64,000 bases of DNA, from NCBI GenBank assembly GCA_019635485.1, contig JAHBZL010000011.1, forward strand, positions 56,988 to 120,987. The letters run 5' to 3'. Under the pieces are notes generated by a model that did not search any database, was not told the origin of the DNA, and worked only from the letters and a program-made list of their open reading frames with translations. Made by a program: the position numbers and the translations under genes. Source of the DNA: Piscinibacter sp. (GTDB lineage: Bacteria; Pseudomonadota; Gammaproteobacteria; Burkholderiales; Burkholderiaceae_C). Numbering within the stretch: the stretch's first letter is position 1; every line of letters begins with the position of its first letter. Positions 32,876-41,586 of the stretch are shown here, piece after piece.

Positions 32876-33571
32876 TCATGATCGGCGATCGATCATGCCG
32901 TCCCCGATCCGCCCGTCGTGCAGCGCACTGGCCACCAGCCACGCATGGGCGCCCGCCGCGGCGGCGCGCTGCAGGTCCGCGGCATCGCGGATGCCGCCGG
33001 CCCCGATCAGCCGCGCGGACGGCGCACGTTGCTGCACCGCACACAAGGTGTCGAGGTCCGGACCGCTGTCCGCACCGACACGTTCGAGCGTCATGACGAT
33101 CACGCGCTCGGGCCAATGCTGCGGTGCGTCCCAACAGCCGGCCGGATCGAGCCGGCGGCCATCGCGCCGGTCCAGCGACAGCAGCGAGTCGCGCGGCAGC
33201 CCGTGGACCGAACGCAGCGATTCGCTGCCGAACACCGGGATGACGCGCGCCCCCGCCGGCCCGAGTGCGGCACGCAGTGCCGCGGCGGAACCCGGGTCGG
33301 CGAATCCGGCATCCAGCCACAGCTCGATGTCGGGCAACGCCTGCAACACCCGTTGCAGCACGTCTTGCTGGGGCGCGCCGCCGAGCAGCGCATCCAGGTC
33401 GGCGGCATACAGGTGGCGCGCGCCGGCACGACGGCACAACGCCTCGGCGACGGTCACCGGGTCGCTGCCGGCGCACAGCGTCGAGACGATCGGCCGGTAG
33501 TCCTGGCGCGCGCCCCGCACCGCACGGACCACCTCGCCCCGCATCAGATCGATCACCGGAACCAGCATCAT
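32876..33571 (-). CDS. HisA/HisF-superfamily protein of the C1-cofactor cluster
   Basis: The 231-residue TIM-barrel protein begins MLVPVIDLMRGEVVRA like HisA, and has IELWLDAGFADPG and LIGAGGIRDAADL phosphate-binding turns. It is not in a histidine operon. HisA-like proteins of this type accompany H4MPT/methylofuran genes in methylotrophs. A cofactor-synthesis role is likely but unproven. It is divergent from the ATP-grasp gene with only 30 bases between starts. Two ATGs in tandem make the start certain within one codon. Confidence 0.82.
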   Translation of the reverse strand: MMLVPVIDLMRGEVVRAVRGARQDYRPIVSTLCAGSDPVTVAEALCRRAGARHLYAADLDALLGGAPQQDVLQRVLQALPDIELWLDAGFADPGSAAALRAALGPAGARVIPVFGSESLRSVHGLPRDSLLSLDRRDGRRLDPAGCWDAPQHWPERVIVMTLERVGADSGPDLDTLCAVQQRAPSARLIGAGGIRDAADLQRAAAAGAHAWLVASALHDGRIGDGMIDRRS

Positions 33572-33601
33572 GGCGGACTGCAGGGAAGAGAGAAGAACGG
33601 T

Positions 33602-34558
33602 ATGAGGATGCCGATGAGGCGGGTGTTCGTCTACGAGTATCTCAGCGGCGGCGGCACGGTGGAGGACGATCCGCACGCCGCAGCCGAGTTGCTCCCGATG
33701 GGCTTGGCGATGCGTGACGCGATGGTGCTGGACCTGCTGTGCGTGGACGATTGTGCCGTGAGCGTGGCTGCCGGCCCGGCTGCGCCGGCCGGCTTCCCCG
33801 GCGCGCTCCCGCTGGCCCCGGCGCTCGGCGAGACGCCGCAGGACTTCGTCGCGCGCCAGGCGGCCGCCCACGACATGGTGTGGCTGGTCGCGCCGGAGAC
33901 AGGCGGCCTGCTCGCGCAGCTGGCACGGCGCGTGGCGCCGGACCGCTGGCTGGGCTGCGAGCCCGCGACGATCGCGCTGGCAGCGAGCAAGCGGGCCACC
34001 GTCGAGCACCTCGCGGCGCGCGCCGTGCCGACGCCGCTGGCCTGGCACGACGACCCGTCGGTGCGGCGCTGGATCGTGAAGCCCGACGACGGCACCGGCG
34101 CGCTCGAGGGCCGCGTGCACGCGGACCGCGGCGCGGCCGACCGCGACCGCGACGCGCGCGGACCGTCCGCCTGCCTGGAACCCTGGATCGACGGCGAGGC
34201 GCTCAGCCTGTCGATGCTGTGCCGCGCCGGCCGGGCCGACCTGCTCGGCGTGAACCGCCAGCATGTCGAGATCGGGGCGGACGGCGCACTGCGCTTCGCC
34301 GGCGTCGACGTGAACGTGATTCCGTCGGACGACCCGCGCCGGCCGGCGCTGGCGGCCCTCGCCACCGAGGTCGCGCGGGCCCTGCCGGGGCTGCGCGGCT
34401 TCGTCGGCATCGACCTCGTCTGGCACGCCGGGCACGGCCCGGTGCTCATCGAGATCAACCCGCGCGTGACCAGCGCCTACGTCGGCCTGTCGGCATCGCT
34501 CGGACGCAACGTCGCGGCCGCGCTGCTGGACGCGCACCGGGAGACCGTCGGTGGCTGA
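33602..34558 (+). CDS. ATP-grasp ligase, MfnD-like (methylofuran synthesis)
   Basis: The 318-residue protein has an ATP-grasp fold, with RRWIVKPDDGTGALEG in the ATP site and LIEINPRVTSAYVGLS as the metal/catalytic strand. In methanogens MfnD joins glutamate to tyramine; in methylotrophs the homologue is expected to add glutamate to the tyrosine-derived part of methylofuran. Three in-frame ATGs (33602, 33608, 33614) are possible starts. Its stop overlaps the next gene, consistent with an mfnD-mfnF-mfnE unit. Confidence 0.82.
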   Translation: MRMPMRRVFVYEYLSGGGTVEDDPHAAAELLPMGLAMRDAMVLDLLCVDDCAVSVAAGPAAPAGFPGALPLAPALGETPQDFVARQAAAHDMVWLVAPETGGLLAQLARRVAPDRWLGCEPATIALAASKRATVEHLAARAVPTPLAWHDDPSVRRWIVKPDDGTGALEGRVHADRGAADRDRDARGPSACLEPWIDGEALSLSMLCRAGRADLLGVNRQHVEIGADGALRFAGVDVNVIPSDDPRRPALAALATEVARALPGLRGFVGIDLVWHAGHGPVLIEINPRVTSAYVGLSASLGRNVAAALLDAHRETVGG

Positions 34559-35612
34559 GCCGGTGGTCGTCGGCTGGGACATCGGCGGCGCCCACGTGAA
34601 GGCCGCCCGTCTGGCGGGCGGCCGGGTGCAGGACGTCGCGCAATGGCCCTGCCCGCTCTGGCAGGGCACCGAACACCTCGAGCATGGGCTGGCCCAGGCC
34701 GCCGCGCGCTGGCCGGGTCTGGCGCGCGCGCGACACGCCGTGACGATGACCGGCGAGATGGTCGACCTGTTCGCGCACCGGGAGGATGGCGTGCGGCGCA
34801 TCGCCGCCCTGATGGCCCGGGCCGTGCCGGCGCCGCGCTTCTTCGCCGGCGACGCCGGCTGGTGCGGCGCCGACACCGCGGCGACCCACTGGCCGCACAT
34901 CGCATCGGCCAACTGGCTGGCCGCCGCGCGGCACTGTGCGCGCGCGCTGCCCGACATGGCGGGCATGCTGGTCGACATCGGCAGCACCACGACCGACCTG
35001 ATCGCCTTCGAGGCCGGCCGCGTGCCGACCCCGAGCCGCAGCGACGTGCAGCGCCTGGCCAGCGGCGAGCTGGTCTACCAGGGCGTGGTGCGCACGCCGC
35101 TGTGCGCGCTGGCGCGCCGCATTCCCTGGCGCGGCGAACGGCTGAACGTGATGAACGAGTTCTTTGCGACCACGGCCGACGTCTACCGGCTGACCGGCGA
35201 ACTCGCCGCGGCGCACGACCAGCAACCCAGCGCCGACGACGCGCCGAAGGACGCCGGGCACACCCGCATGCGGCTGGCCCGCATGATCGGGCTCGACGCG
35301 CGCGACGCGGGCGAGGACGAGTGGCTCGGATTCGCACGGGCCTGGCGCGCCCAGCAGCTGGGCGAGCTGCGCGGCCAGCTCGACCGCGTGCTCGCCGGGC
35401 GGCCGGGCTCACCCGTGCCGCAGGTGCTGGTGGCTGCCGGCTGCGGGGCCTTCCTGGTGCCCGAGCTGCTGCCCCCCGGAGCGCGTGCGCTGGCCTACGG
35501 CCGCGACGTGGCCCGCTTGGCGGATGGTGTGCCGCCCGCGACCGCGGACTGGGCCGCGGTGTGCGCGCCGGCGGTGGCCGTCGCGGCGCTCGCCGACGAG
35601 GAAACACGCTGA
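34551..35612 (+). CDS. Hydantoinase/oxoprolinase-like protein, MfnF-like
   Basis: The 353-residue ASKHA-fold protein starts at GTG 34551, overlapping the ATP-grasp stop by eight bases. ATP-site motifs VVGWDIGGAHVKAA and MLVDIGSTTTDLIAF are present. MfnF in methanogens couples the furan and the glutamyl-tyramine parts of methanofuran; the bacterial homologue should do the same for methylofuran. The order mfnD-mfnF-mfnE and close coupling support this. Confidence 0.83.
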   Translation: MAEPVVVGWDIGGAHVKAARLAGGRVQDVAQWPCPLWQGTEHLEHGLAQAAARWPGLARARHAVTMTGEMVDLFAHREDGVRRIAALMARAVPAPRFFAGDAGWCGADTAATHWPHIASANWLAAARHCARALPDMAGMLVDIGSTTTDLIAFEAGRVPTPSRSDVQRLASGELVYQGVVRTPLCALARRIPWRGERLNVMNEFFATTADVYRLTGELAAAHDQQPSADDAPKDAGHTRMRLARMIGLDARDAGEDEWLGFARAWRAQQLGELRGQLDRVLAGRPGSPVPQVLVAAGCGAFLVPELLPPGARALAYGRDVARLADGVPPATADWAAVCAPAVAVAALADEETR

Positions 35613-36214
35613 TGTGGATCGTCAAGCTCGGCGGCAGCCTGAACGGCGACCCGTTGCTGCCGGAGTGGCTGGAGCTGCTGGACCGGCTGGGCGGCGGCCG
35701 CGTCACCGTGGTCTGCGGTGGCGGCAGCTTCGCCGACGAGGTGCGGCGCGCCCAGACCCACTGGCAGTTCGACGACCTCGCGGCGCACAACATGGCGGTG
35801 CTCGCGATGGCGCAGACTGCCTACCTGTGCCACGGCCTGCACCCCACGCTGCGCCTGGTGCGCAGCAACGACGAGATCCGGCAGGTGCTGCACGGCGGCC
35901 ACACCGGGCTGTGGCTGCCCTACGACGGCATGCGCCAGGAGGCCGACGCGTCGACCCACTGGGACCAGACCTCCGACAGCATGGCGCTCGACCTCGCGCG
36001 ACAGCTCAACGCGGAGCGCCTCGTGGTGGTGAAGTCCTGCGAGGTCAACCCGCAGGCGAGCCTGTCCGACCTCGGCGAGACCGGCGTGCTCGATCGGCGC
36101 TTCGCCGGCCTGGCGCGCGGCGTCGCGTTCCCGATCGACGTGATTCACAAGGGGGAACTGGCCCGGATGCGCTCGCTGCTGCTCGGCGCCGACCGCGGCG
36201 CGATGGGCGCCTGA
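35612..36214 (+). CDS. Amino-acid-kinase-family protein, MfnE-like
   Basis: The 200-residue kinase-fold protein begins WIVKLGGSL and has VTVVCGGGSFADEVR, both typical of the amino acid kinase family. MfnE phosphorylates the aminomethylfuran phosphate intermediate to a diphosphate before coupling. It shares one base with the mfnF-like gene. Its 3' end overlaps the convergent mfnB gene by 70 bases. Confidence 0.85.
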   Translation: MWIVKLGGSLNGDPLLPEWLELLDRLGGGRVTVVCGGGSFADEVRRAQTHWQFDDLAAHNMAVLAMAQTAYLCHGLHPTLRLVRSNDEIRQVLHGGHTGLWLPYDGMRQEADASTHWDQTSDSMALDLARQLNAERLVVVKSCEVNPQASLSDLGETGVLDRRFAGLARGVAFPIDVIHKGELARMRSLLLGADRGAMGA

Positions 36215-36891
36215 GCGGCCCGCAGCGCGTCGCGCAGGTCCGCCAGGCAGCGCGCGTCCAGCGCCGCATCCCGCTCGCCGATGCAGACCGCGCTGCGGAA
36301 GCCCGCGAAGTCCGGCGCCAGGCCGGCCAGGCGCGGCAGGTGCTTGTTGCGCAGCGCCCCCGCGAGCCCGACCATGGCGCCGCTGCCACGCACCCGCGTC
36401 ACGAAGCGCGAGAGGGCGAGCACCGAGACCCGGTCGAACAGGCAGCCCGCATGCTTGTCGGCGGTATCCGCCATCAGGCCCGGGAAGCCCAGCGCGATCG
36501 CGTGATCGACGAGCGCATCGTCCAGCCCGCCGTCGGCCACGAACACCGGCACGATCGCCGGCCCGAGCGCGGCCAGGTCGTCGAGCACCGGGCGCGCCTC
36601 GGGCTCGCGCGTGATGCCGACCTTGACGTAGGTGACCCCGCACGCGGCCACGGCCGCGACGCGGCGCGCGATCTCGAGGCGCTCCGACATCGGCAGGTCG
36701 CCGATCGTCGCGCTGACCGGGACCTCGATGCCGCGCGCACGCAGCGCCGCGACGATGGCACGGATCGTCGCCACGGGCAGGCCGCCCAGCGCGCCCTGCC
36801 CCGGCTCCTTCAGGTCGATGAAATCGGCACCGCCGCGGGCCGCGACCAGCGCCTCCTCGACGCTGCGCACGCTGACCAGCAGGCGGATCAT
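36145..36891 (-). CDS. mfnB: (5-formylfuran-3-yl)methyl phosphate synthase, MfnB
   Basis: The 248-residue TIM-barrel enzyme makes the furan ring of methylofuran from two glyceraldehyde-3-phosphates. Family motifs are RLLVSVRSVEEALVAARGGA, DFIDLKEPGQGALGG and a lysine in VKVGIT. About ten C-terminal residues beyond the usual length are encoded antisense to the mfnE-like gene. It overlaps the DUF447 gene by four bases. Confidence 0.92.
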   Translation of the reverse strand: MIRLLVSVRSVEEALVAARGGADFIDLKEPGQGALGGLPVATIRAIVAALRARGIEVPVSATIGDLPMSERLEIARRVAAVAACGVTYVKVGITREPEARPVLDDLAALGPAIVPVFVADGGLDDALVDHAIALGFPGLMADTADKHAGCLFDRVSVLALSRFVTRVRGSGAMVGLAGALRNKHLPRLAGLAPDFAGFRSAVCIGERDAALDARCLADLRDALRAAQAPIAPRSAPSSSERIRASSPL

Positions 36892-37469
36892 CGTGCAGCC
36901 TCCGCCGCCCGCGCCTGGTGCCGCTCCACCGCCTCGCGCAACCAGCCCCAGGCCTCGCGCTCACCGGCGCCGGCGGTCTTGTCGATCGCGATCTGCAGGT
37001 AGGCCATCTCGCGTTCGATCTTCTCCGGCGGCAGCATGTGCAGGCGGCTGACCAGCACCGCGCCCTCGACCACCGCCGCCTGCGCGCGATTCATTCCGGC
37101 GAACGTGGAATGCGTTGCCTCGTGCACGCGCTCGAGGTGCAGCACGGGGCGCTGCGGCTCGTCCAGGTGTTCGGCCAGGCGCAACTCGACGTGGCTCAGC
37201 GCGCAGGCCAGACGCACGCCGGGGATGCGCTCGGCCGGCAGCGTCGCCCAGTCGCGCCGGCCGGTCACGCAGCCGGCGAAGACACGGCCGTCGACCACGA
37301 TGTTCAGCACCGCGTGGCCGCTGCCCAGGATGTTGTCCAGCGTCGCCGACGGCTTGAAGGGCATCAGCACCACGCGGCCCGACTGGTAGCGCACGCCCAT
37401 CGGGGCGACATGCGGACTGCCGGCGGAGGACACGGTGGTCACCACCGCTTCGAAGATCTGGTCGTTCAT
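36888..37469 (-). CDS. DUF447-family protein of the H4MPT cluster
   Basis: The 193-residue protein belongs to the DUF447 family, which has a split-barrel flavin-reductase-like fold (QIFEAVVTTVSSAGSPHVAPMGVRY; later a helical C-terminal part). It is conserved in H4MPT-using bacteria and archaea and thought to act in cofactor synthesis. It overlaps both neighbouring genes by four bases. Exact reaction unknown. Confidence 0.87.
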   Translation of the reverse strand: MNDQIFEAVVTTVSSAGSPHVAPMGVRYQSGRVVLMPFKPSATLDNILGSGHAVLNIVVDGRVFAGCVTGRRDWATLPAERIPGVRLACALSHVELRLAEHLDEPQRPVLHLERVHEATHSTFAGMNRAQAAVVEGAVLVSRLHMLPPEKIEREMAYLQIAIDKTAGAGEREAWGWLREAVERHQARAAEAAR

Positions 37470-38842
37470 CGTCGTGTCGTGCCCGGGGCGCACCAGGCGT
37501 TCAGGTCCTCGCCCTCCGCCTCGACGGCACAGCCCCAATCCAGCGGCTGATCCTGCACGTAGCGCTTGCCGAGCCGCCAGGCCAGCTCCGCATGTGCAAG
37601 TTCCACGCCCATGTAGAAGGCGTGCGCGGCGTCGTTCTCCAGGCCGAGCTGCGGCCACAGCTCGAACGCGCCCTGGCCGAGGCGCAGGCCGTCGCGGTTG
37701 TAAACGTGCAGCCCGGCCGTCGACACCTGCACGCGGAAGTTCGGATCTCGCACCTGCGCCGCGGTGGCGGCGATCTCGTCCGGCGAATCCGGGAACGGAT
37801 GCTTGGCGTGCACGGTCATCAGCGCGTCCGACATCCCCTTGGGCAGCGCGCGCTGGCGCGCGGCCGCATGCATGATGCGGCGCGCCCAGTCGGCCTCGCG
37901 CACGGCCCGGCGCGCATGCGCGCTGACCTGCGTGGTCAGCACCGCGGCAACGTCCAGCTCGGCGCAGATGCCGAACAGCAGCGCGTTGATGCCCGAGGTG
38001 TCGGCCTCGGTCAGCTCGGTCAGGTTGCCGATGCCCATCATGATCGGCGCCTGCGGAAAGCGCTCGCGCAGCCGGTGGTAGCGCACGATCGACGCCGTCA
38101 GCCCGAACGGGATCGGGTCGAGGATGGGATCGGCGAGGAAGGCCCGCCCGCGCGCCGCGAGCGCCTCGACGGCCGCATGCAGCGACGCCTCGTCGTGCGG
38201 CGTGCGCGGCACCAGCACCGGCGTCGACGCCACCTCGTCGGCGATCCACAGCGTGTCCAGCTGCAGACTGAGCAGGTAGTCGGCCCCGGCGCGCCCACCG
38301 CGCAGCAGTTCCTGCGCGTCCATCGAATCCACGCTGACGGCGAAGCCTTCGGCCTTCAGCGCCCGCACCGCGTCCTCGAGGTGCGGGAACGGCGTCTCGG
38401 GCAGCCCACCCAGGTCGATCACGTCGGCGCCGTCGCGCCGCAGCGCATGCGCCCGCGCGACGATCGCCGCCAGCTCCAGGCGCGGCGCGTCCACGATCTC
38501 CGCGAAGATCGCCACCGAATGCTCGCGCAGGTCGACCGGCTGGGCTGCGCGGTCGAAGAAGCGCGGCAGGTCCTTCAGTTCCTCCGGGCCGCGCTGCACC
38601 GGCATGCCGAAGTGCGCCGCGAGCGATTCCAGGTCGCCGCGGCAGCGGCCGGGCACGATGATGCGCTGCGCCTGCACCGGCCGCTCGACGCGCCGGCGGA
38701 TCATGTCGGCCGTCATCAGCGCGGCGACCTGCAGGCCGATCTCGCGCACCTCCCAGCTGAACGGCGGATCGTCCAGGCCGGCGAGCACCTTCTCCAGCTG
38801 CGGCTGCGCCAGCCGCCCGGTCAGGAAGACGATGTGTTCCAC
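37466..38842 (-). CDS. Dihydropteroate synthase-like protein of the H4MPT cluster
   Basis: The 458-residue protein has an N-terminal domain of unknown function (about 1-130) and a dihydropteroate-synthase-like barrel with RRDGADVIDLGGLPE and MMGIGNLTELTEADTSG. By analogy with methanogens it may condense the pterin with the ribofuranosyl-aminobenzene phosphate made by MptG. I start it at GTG 38842, within the end of the flavoprotein gene; an ATG at 38902 would add 20 unrelated residues. The stop overlaps the DUF447 gene. Confidence 0.83.
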   Translation of the reverse strand: MEHIVFLTGRLAQPQLEKVLAGLDDPPFSWEVREIGLQVAALMTADMIRRRVERPVQAQRIIVPGRCRGDLESLAAHFGMPVQRGPEELKDLPRFFDRAAQPVDLREHSVAIFAEIVDAPRLELAAIVARAHALRRDGADVIDLGGLPETPFPHLEDAVRALKAEGFAVSVDSMDAQELLRGGRAGADYLLSLQLDTLWIADEVASTPVLVPRTPHDEASLHAAVEALAARGRAFLADPILDPIPFGLTASIVRYHRLRERFPQAPIMMGIGNLTELTEADTSGINALLFGICAELDVAAVLTTQVSAHARRAVREADWARRIMHAAARQRALPKGMSDALMTVHAKHPFPDSPDEIAATAAQVRDPNFRVQVSTAGLHVYNRDGLRLGQGAFELWPQLGLENDAAHAFYMGVELAHAELAWRLGKRYVQDQPLDWGCAVEAEGEDLNAWCAPGTTRR

Positions 38843-39501
38843 GCCAGCGACAGTTCGTTCAATCTCACGTCCAGGGCAGACTCGAGTTCCGCCGGCGAAC
38901 ACACGACCCGGCAGAACTCGATCTCGCGCAGCCGGTCGACGTTGTCGAGTTCCAGGCGGCGCGGCCTGAGGGTGACCCAGTCGTGCGGCGACTTCGTCAC
39001 CACCACCGGCTCGGTGTCACAGGCAAAGACGATGCCCGGGATGCCGAGCTTGCCGGCCTGCGCGAACATGTTGGTCGGCAGCGTGTCGCTGATGCCGACC
39101 ACGCACTTGGCCACGGTGTTGCTGGTCGCCGGCGCCACCACCACCGTGTGGTAGATGTCCTCGTACAGCATGCCCACCGGCACGGCGCTCGCGGTCTTGT
39201 CGCGCACGAGGCGGAATCCGGGGGCGAAGCGCGCCTTCAGGTCCTCGAGCCGTATGCCATAGATGCCCAGCACTTCCTCGCCGGCATCGGAGAGGAACAG
39301 GTCGAGCGCCGGCAGCCGCTGCGCCAGCGCCATCGATTCCTCGAGGAAGTGCCCGGAACCGGTGATGCACCACGCGAAGCGCGATCGCGCCGCGACGGCG
39401 GCGTTGTCGAGCCCGGACCCGGACGCGCGCGGACTACTCGGGGTGAGAGACCTCGATGTGGAGCTTGTGGAGCTTGCGGTAGAGGGTGTTGCGGCTGACA
39501 T
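38821..39501 (-). CDS. Flavoprotein, dihydromethanopterin reductase-like (DmrB-like)
   Basis: The protein has a flavodoxin-like flavoprotein domain (AWCITGSGHFLEESM, VVVAPATSNTVAKCVVGISD, LPTNMFAQAGKLG). DmrB-type proteins reduce dihydromethanopterin to H4MPT. The family sequence begins about 40 residues in (RFAWCITGSGH). No ATG, GTG or TTG in this frame lies between the upstream stop (39434) and that core, so the nearest normal start is ATG 39501, inside the activator gene. Either the overlap is real or a rare start is used. Confidence 0.8.
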   Translation of the reverse strand: MSAATPSTASSTSSTSRSLTPSSPRASGSGLDNAAVAARSRFAWCITGSGHFLEESMALAQRLPALDLFLSDAGEEVLGIYGIRLEDLKARFAPGFRLVRDKTASAVPVGMLYEDIYHTVVVAPATSNTVAKCVVGISDTLPTNMFAQAGKLGIPGIVFACDTEPVVVTKSPHDWVTLRPRRLELDNVDRLREIEFCRVVCSPAELESALDVRLNELSLAWNTSSS

Positions 39502-41467
39502 CGAGCGCCTTGGCGACGTTGCTCACGTTCCAGCGGTGCTGTTCGAGCAATTGGAGCAGAACCTGGCGTTCGTTGGCCTGGATAGGGTTGAGCTTGACCG
39601 GCAGGGCCGCCTCCGGCGCCGGCTCGGCGGCGGCGCGCGCCGGGGCCGCCGGTGCGGCCGGCAACGGGCTGGGCGCGGCGGCGTGCTGCAGCGACGGCAG
39701 ATGTTCGCGCGTGATCGGGCGGCCGTCGGCCAGCGCGGCGGCGGTGCGCAGCACGTGGCGCAGCTGGCGCAGGTTGCCGGGCCAGGGGTGCTCGAGCAGC
39801 AGCTTCTCGGCGTCCGCGCCGAGCGTGCCGGTGCCGCCGGACTCGGCGGCCAGCACATGGGCGATCAGTTCGCGCTTGTCGCCGCGCTCGCGCAGCGGCG
39901 GCAGCAGCAGCTCGATGCCGGCCAGGCGGTAGTACAGGTCCTCGCGGAAGCGCCCTTCGCGCACGCGCTGCGGCAGGTGCTGGTGGCTCGCGCTGATCAG
40001 CTGGAAGTCCACCGCGTGCGTCTCCTCGGTGCCCAGCGGCGTGACCTGACGTTCGTCGAGCACGCGCAGCAGGCGGGCCTGCAGCTCGAGCGGCATGTCG
40101 GCGATCTCGTCGAGGAACAGCGTGCCGCCGTCGGCCTGCAGGATCTTGCCGCGCCGCCCGGTGCGCTGCGCGCCGGTGAAGGCGCCGGCGCGGTAGCCGA
40201 ACAGCTCGGACTCGATCAGCGTCTCGGGCAGGCTGGCGCAGTTGACCGCGACGAAGGCCCCGCCGGCGTGCGGGCTGGCCTCGTGCACCGCGCGTGCGAA
40301 CACCTCCTTGCCCGAGCCGGTCTCGCCACAGAGCAGCACCGGCGTCTGGCGGGCGATCACGCGCTTGGCGGTGTCGAGGTGGGCGACCAGGCGCGTGTCC
40401 TTGAAGATCGACGCCGGCGCGGCGGCAGCACGCGGCGCGGCTGTCCGCGCCGGGGCGCGTTGCGGCGGCGCCTGCAGCGCGGGCACGTCGACGGCGCCCA
40501 CGCCGGGCGCCGAGCGCACCAGGCCCGGCGTCTTGGCGTCGGAAGCCGGCCGGCGCGCCACCGCGAAGAAGCGCAGCGCGGCATTGGCCCGGTAGGTCAC
40601 GACCGGGTGGAACGACGAGGACATGCTCCGCTGCAGCATGTCCTCCAGCGAGGTCTGGAACAGGTCCTCGATCTTCTGCGCGCGGATCTCGTCCATCGAC
40701 GGCAGGCCGAGCTGGAACAGCGCGCTGCGGTTGGCGGCGAGGATGCGCCCGTCGTCGCCGACCGCGAGCTTGCCCTCGTGCAGCGTGTAGACGAACTCCG
40801 GCCGGCTGTGGAAATGCAGCGGGTGGGCGTTGCGATAGCGGGCGTCGATCAGGCGGTTCTCGATCATGCGCGCCGTCATGCCCAGCAGCACCAGCAGGTG
40901 CTGCTGCATCAGGCTCGAGCGGCTGGTCACGTCCAGCACCGCGGCGATCTCGCCGGACGGGTCGTACACCGGCACCGCCGAGCAGGTCAGCTGCGTGAAC
41001 TGGGTGTAGAAGTGGTCCTCGCGCCGCACCGACACCGGGCCGCCGGCCGCGAGGCAAGTGCCCATTCCGTTCGTGCCGGCGTCGGTCTCGCTCCACTTGC
41101 CGCCCACGCGCAGGCCCAGCGGGCCGACCTCGGCGGCGAACTCCGGCGACGACACCATGTGCACGATCACGCCGTCGGTATCGGTCAGCACGACCGCGGT
41201 CTCGACGTCGGCCAGCTGCTGGTACAGCGTGGTCATCTCGTAGCGCGCGCAGGCGATCACGTCCGCGTGGCGGGCGCGGCGCTCTTCCAGCTCGACCCGG
41301 TTGATGAACACCGGGTCGTGCGGCTTGGCCGGGTGCAGCCGGTACTCGTTGACGCAGCGGCCCCAGGACTGGGCCACGACGTCGCTGCCCAGGTCCGGGC
41401 GGCCGCTGCGCACCAGTTCCAGGATGCGATCGGCGTGGCGGTGGGCTTCCCGCATGGTCAAGGTCAT
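39434..41467 (-). CDS. Sigma-54-dependent activator, AcoR-like
   Basis: The 677-residue regulator has an N-terminal GAF-type sensor (GKWSETDAGTNGMGTCLA), a PAS-like region, an AAA+ domain with Walker A GETGSGKE, the sigma-54-contact motif GAFTGA and LDEIADMP, and a C-terminal Fis-type helix-turn-helix (NVSNVAKALDVSRNTLYRKL). GAF-type activators of this class sense small metabolites. I start it at ATG 41467; an upstream ATG adds an implausible tail. It leads an operon of cofactor genes. Two copies of a 17-base palindrome lie in its upstream region. Confidence 0.93.
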   Translation of the reverse strand: MTLTMREAHRHADRILELVRSGRPDLGSDVVAQSWGRCVNEYRLHPAKPHDPVFINRVELEERRARHADVIACARYEMTTLYQQLADVETAVVLTDTDGVIVHMVSSPEFAAEVGPLGLRVGGKWSETDAGTNGMGTCLAAGGPVSVRREDHFYTQFTQLTCSAVPVYDPSGEIAAVLDVTSRSSLMQQHLLVLLGMTARMIENRLIDARYRNAHPLHFHSRPEFVYTLHEGKLAVGDDGRILAANRSALFQLGLPSMDEIRAQKIEDLFQTSLEDMLQRSMSSSFHPVVTYRANAALRFFAVARRPASDAKTPGLVRSAPGVGAVDVPALQAPPQRAPARTAAPRAAAAPASIFKDTRLVAHLDTAKRVIARQTPVLLCGETGSGKEVFARAVHEASPHAGGAFVAVNCASLPETLIESELFGYRAGAFTGAQRTGRRGKILQADGGTLFLDEIADMPLELQARLLRVLDERQVTPLGTEETHAVDFQLISASHQHLPQRVREGRFREDLYYRLAGIELLLPPLRERGDKRELIAHVLAAESGGTGTLGADAEKLLLEHPWPGNLRQLRHVLRTAAALADGRPITREHLPSLQHAAAPSPLPAAPAAPARAAAEPAPEAALPVKLNPIQANERQVLLQLLEQHRWNVSNVAKALDVSRNTLYRKLHKLHIEVSHPE

Positions 41468-41480
41468 CGATGTCTCCGCT

Positions 41481-41497
41481 ACGATGCGAGCCCGCGT
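41481..41497. promoter_or_regulatory. Operator-like repeat, copy 1
   Basis: ACGATGCGAGCCCGCGT matches copy 2 at 41570-41586 in 15 of 17 positions. It lies 14 bases upstream of the activator start codon, and the two copies are 89 bases apart. It also overlaps a terminator-like stem (41490-41512). Confidence 0.6.
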
Positions 41498-41512
41498 CCG
41501 GCGGGCCTTTTT
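41490..41512 (+). terminator. Terminator-like hairpin in the folB leader
   Basis: GCCCGC (41490-41495) pairs with GCGGGC (41501-41506), followed by CTTTTT. On the plus strand this reads as a short rho-independent terminator, but no plus-strand gene lies upstream. It could attenuate a long folB transcript or be coincidental. Confidence 0.4.
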
Positions 41513-41569
41513 CCCGATTGTGGTGGCGCGCTGCAGCCCGGGGCACCCGGGAAACACCCGTGCCATGCC

Positions 41570-41586
41570 ACGATGCGGGCCCGCAT
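41570..41586. promoter_or_regulatory. Operator-like repeat, copy 2
   Basis: ACGATGCGGGCCCGCAT contains the perfect 14-base palindrome ATGCGGGCCCGCAT (41573-41586). It lies between the divergent activator and folB genes and is the better copy of the repeat. Confidence 0.6.
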
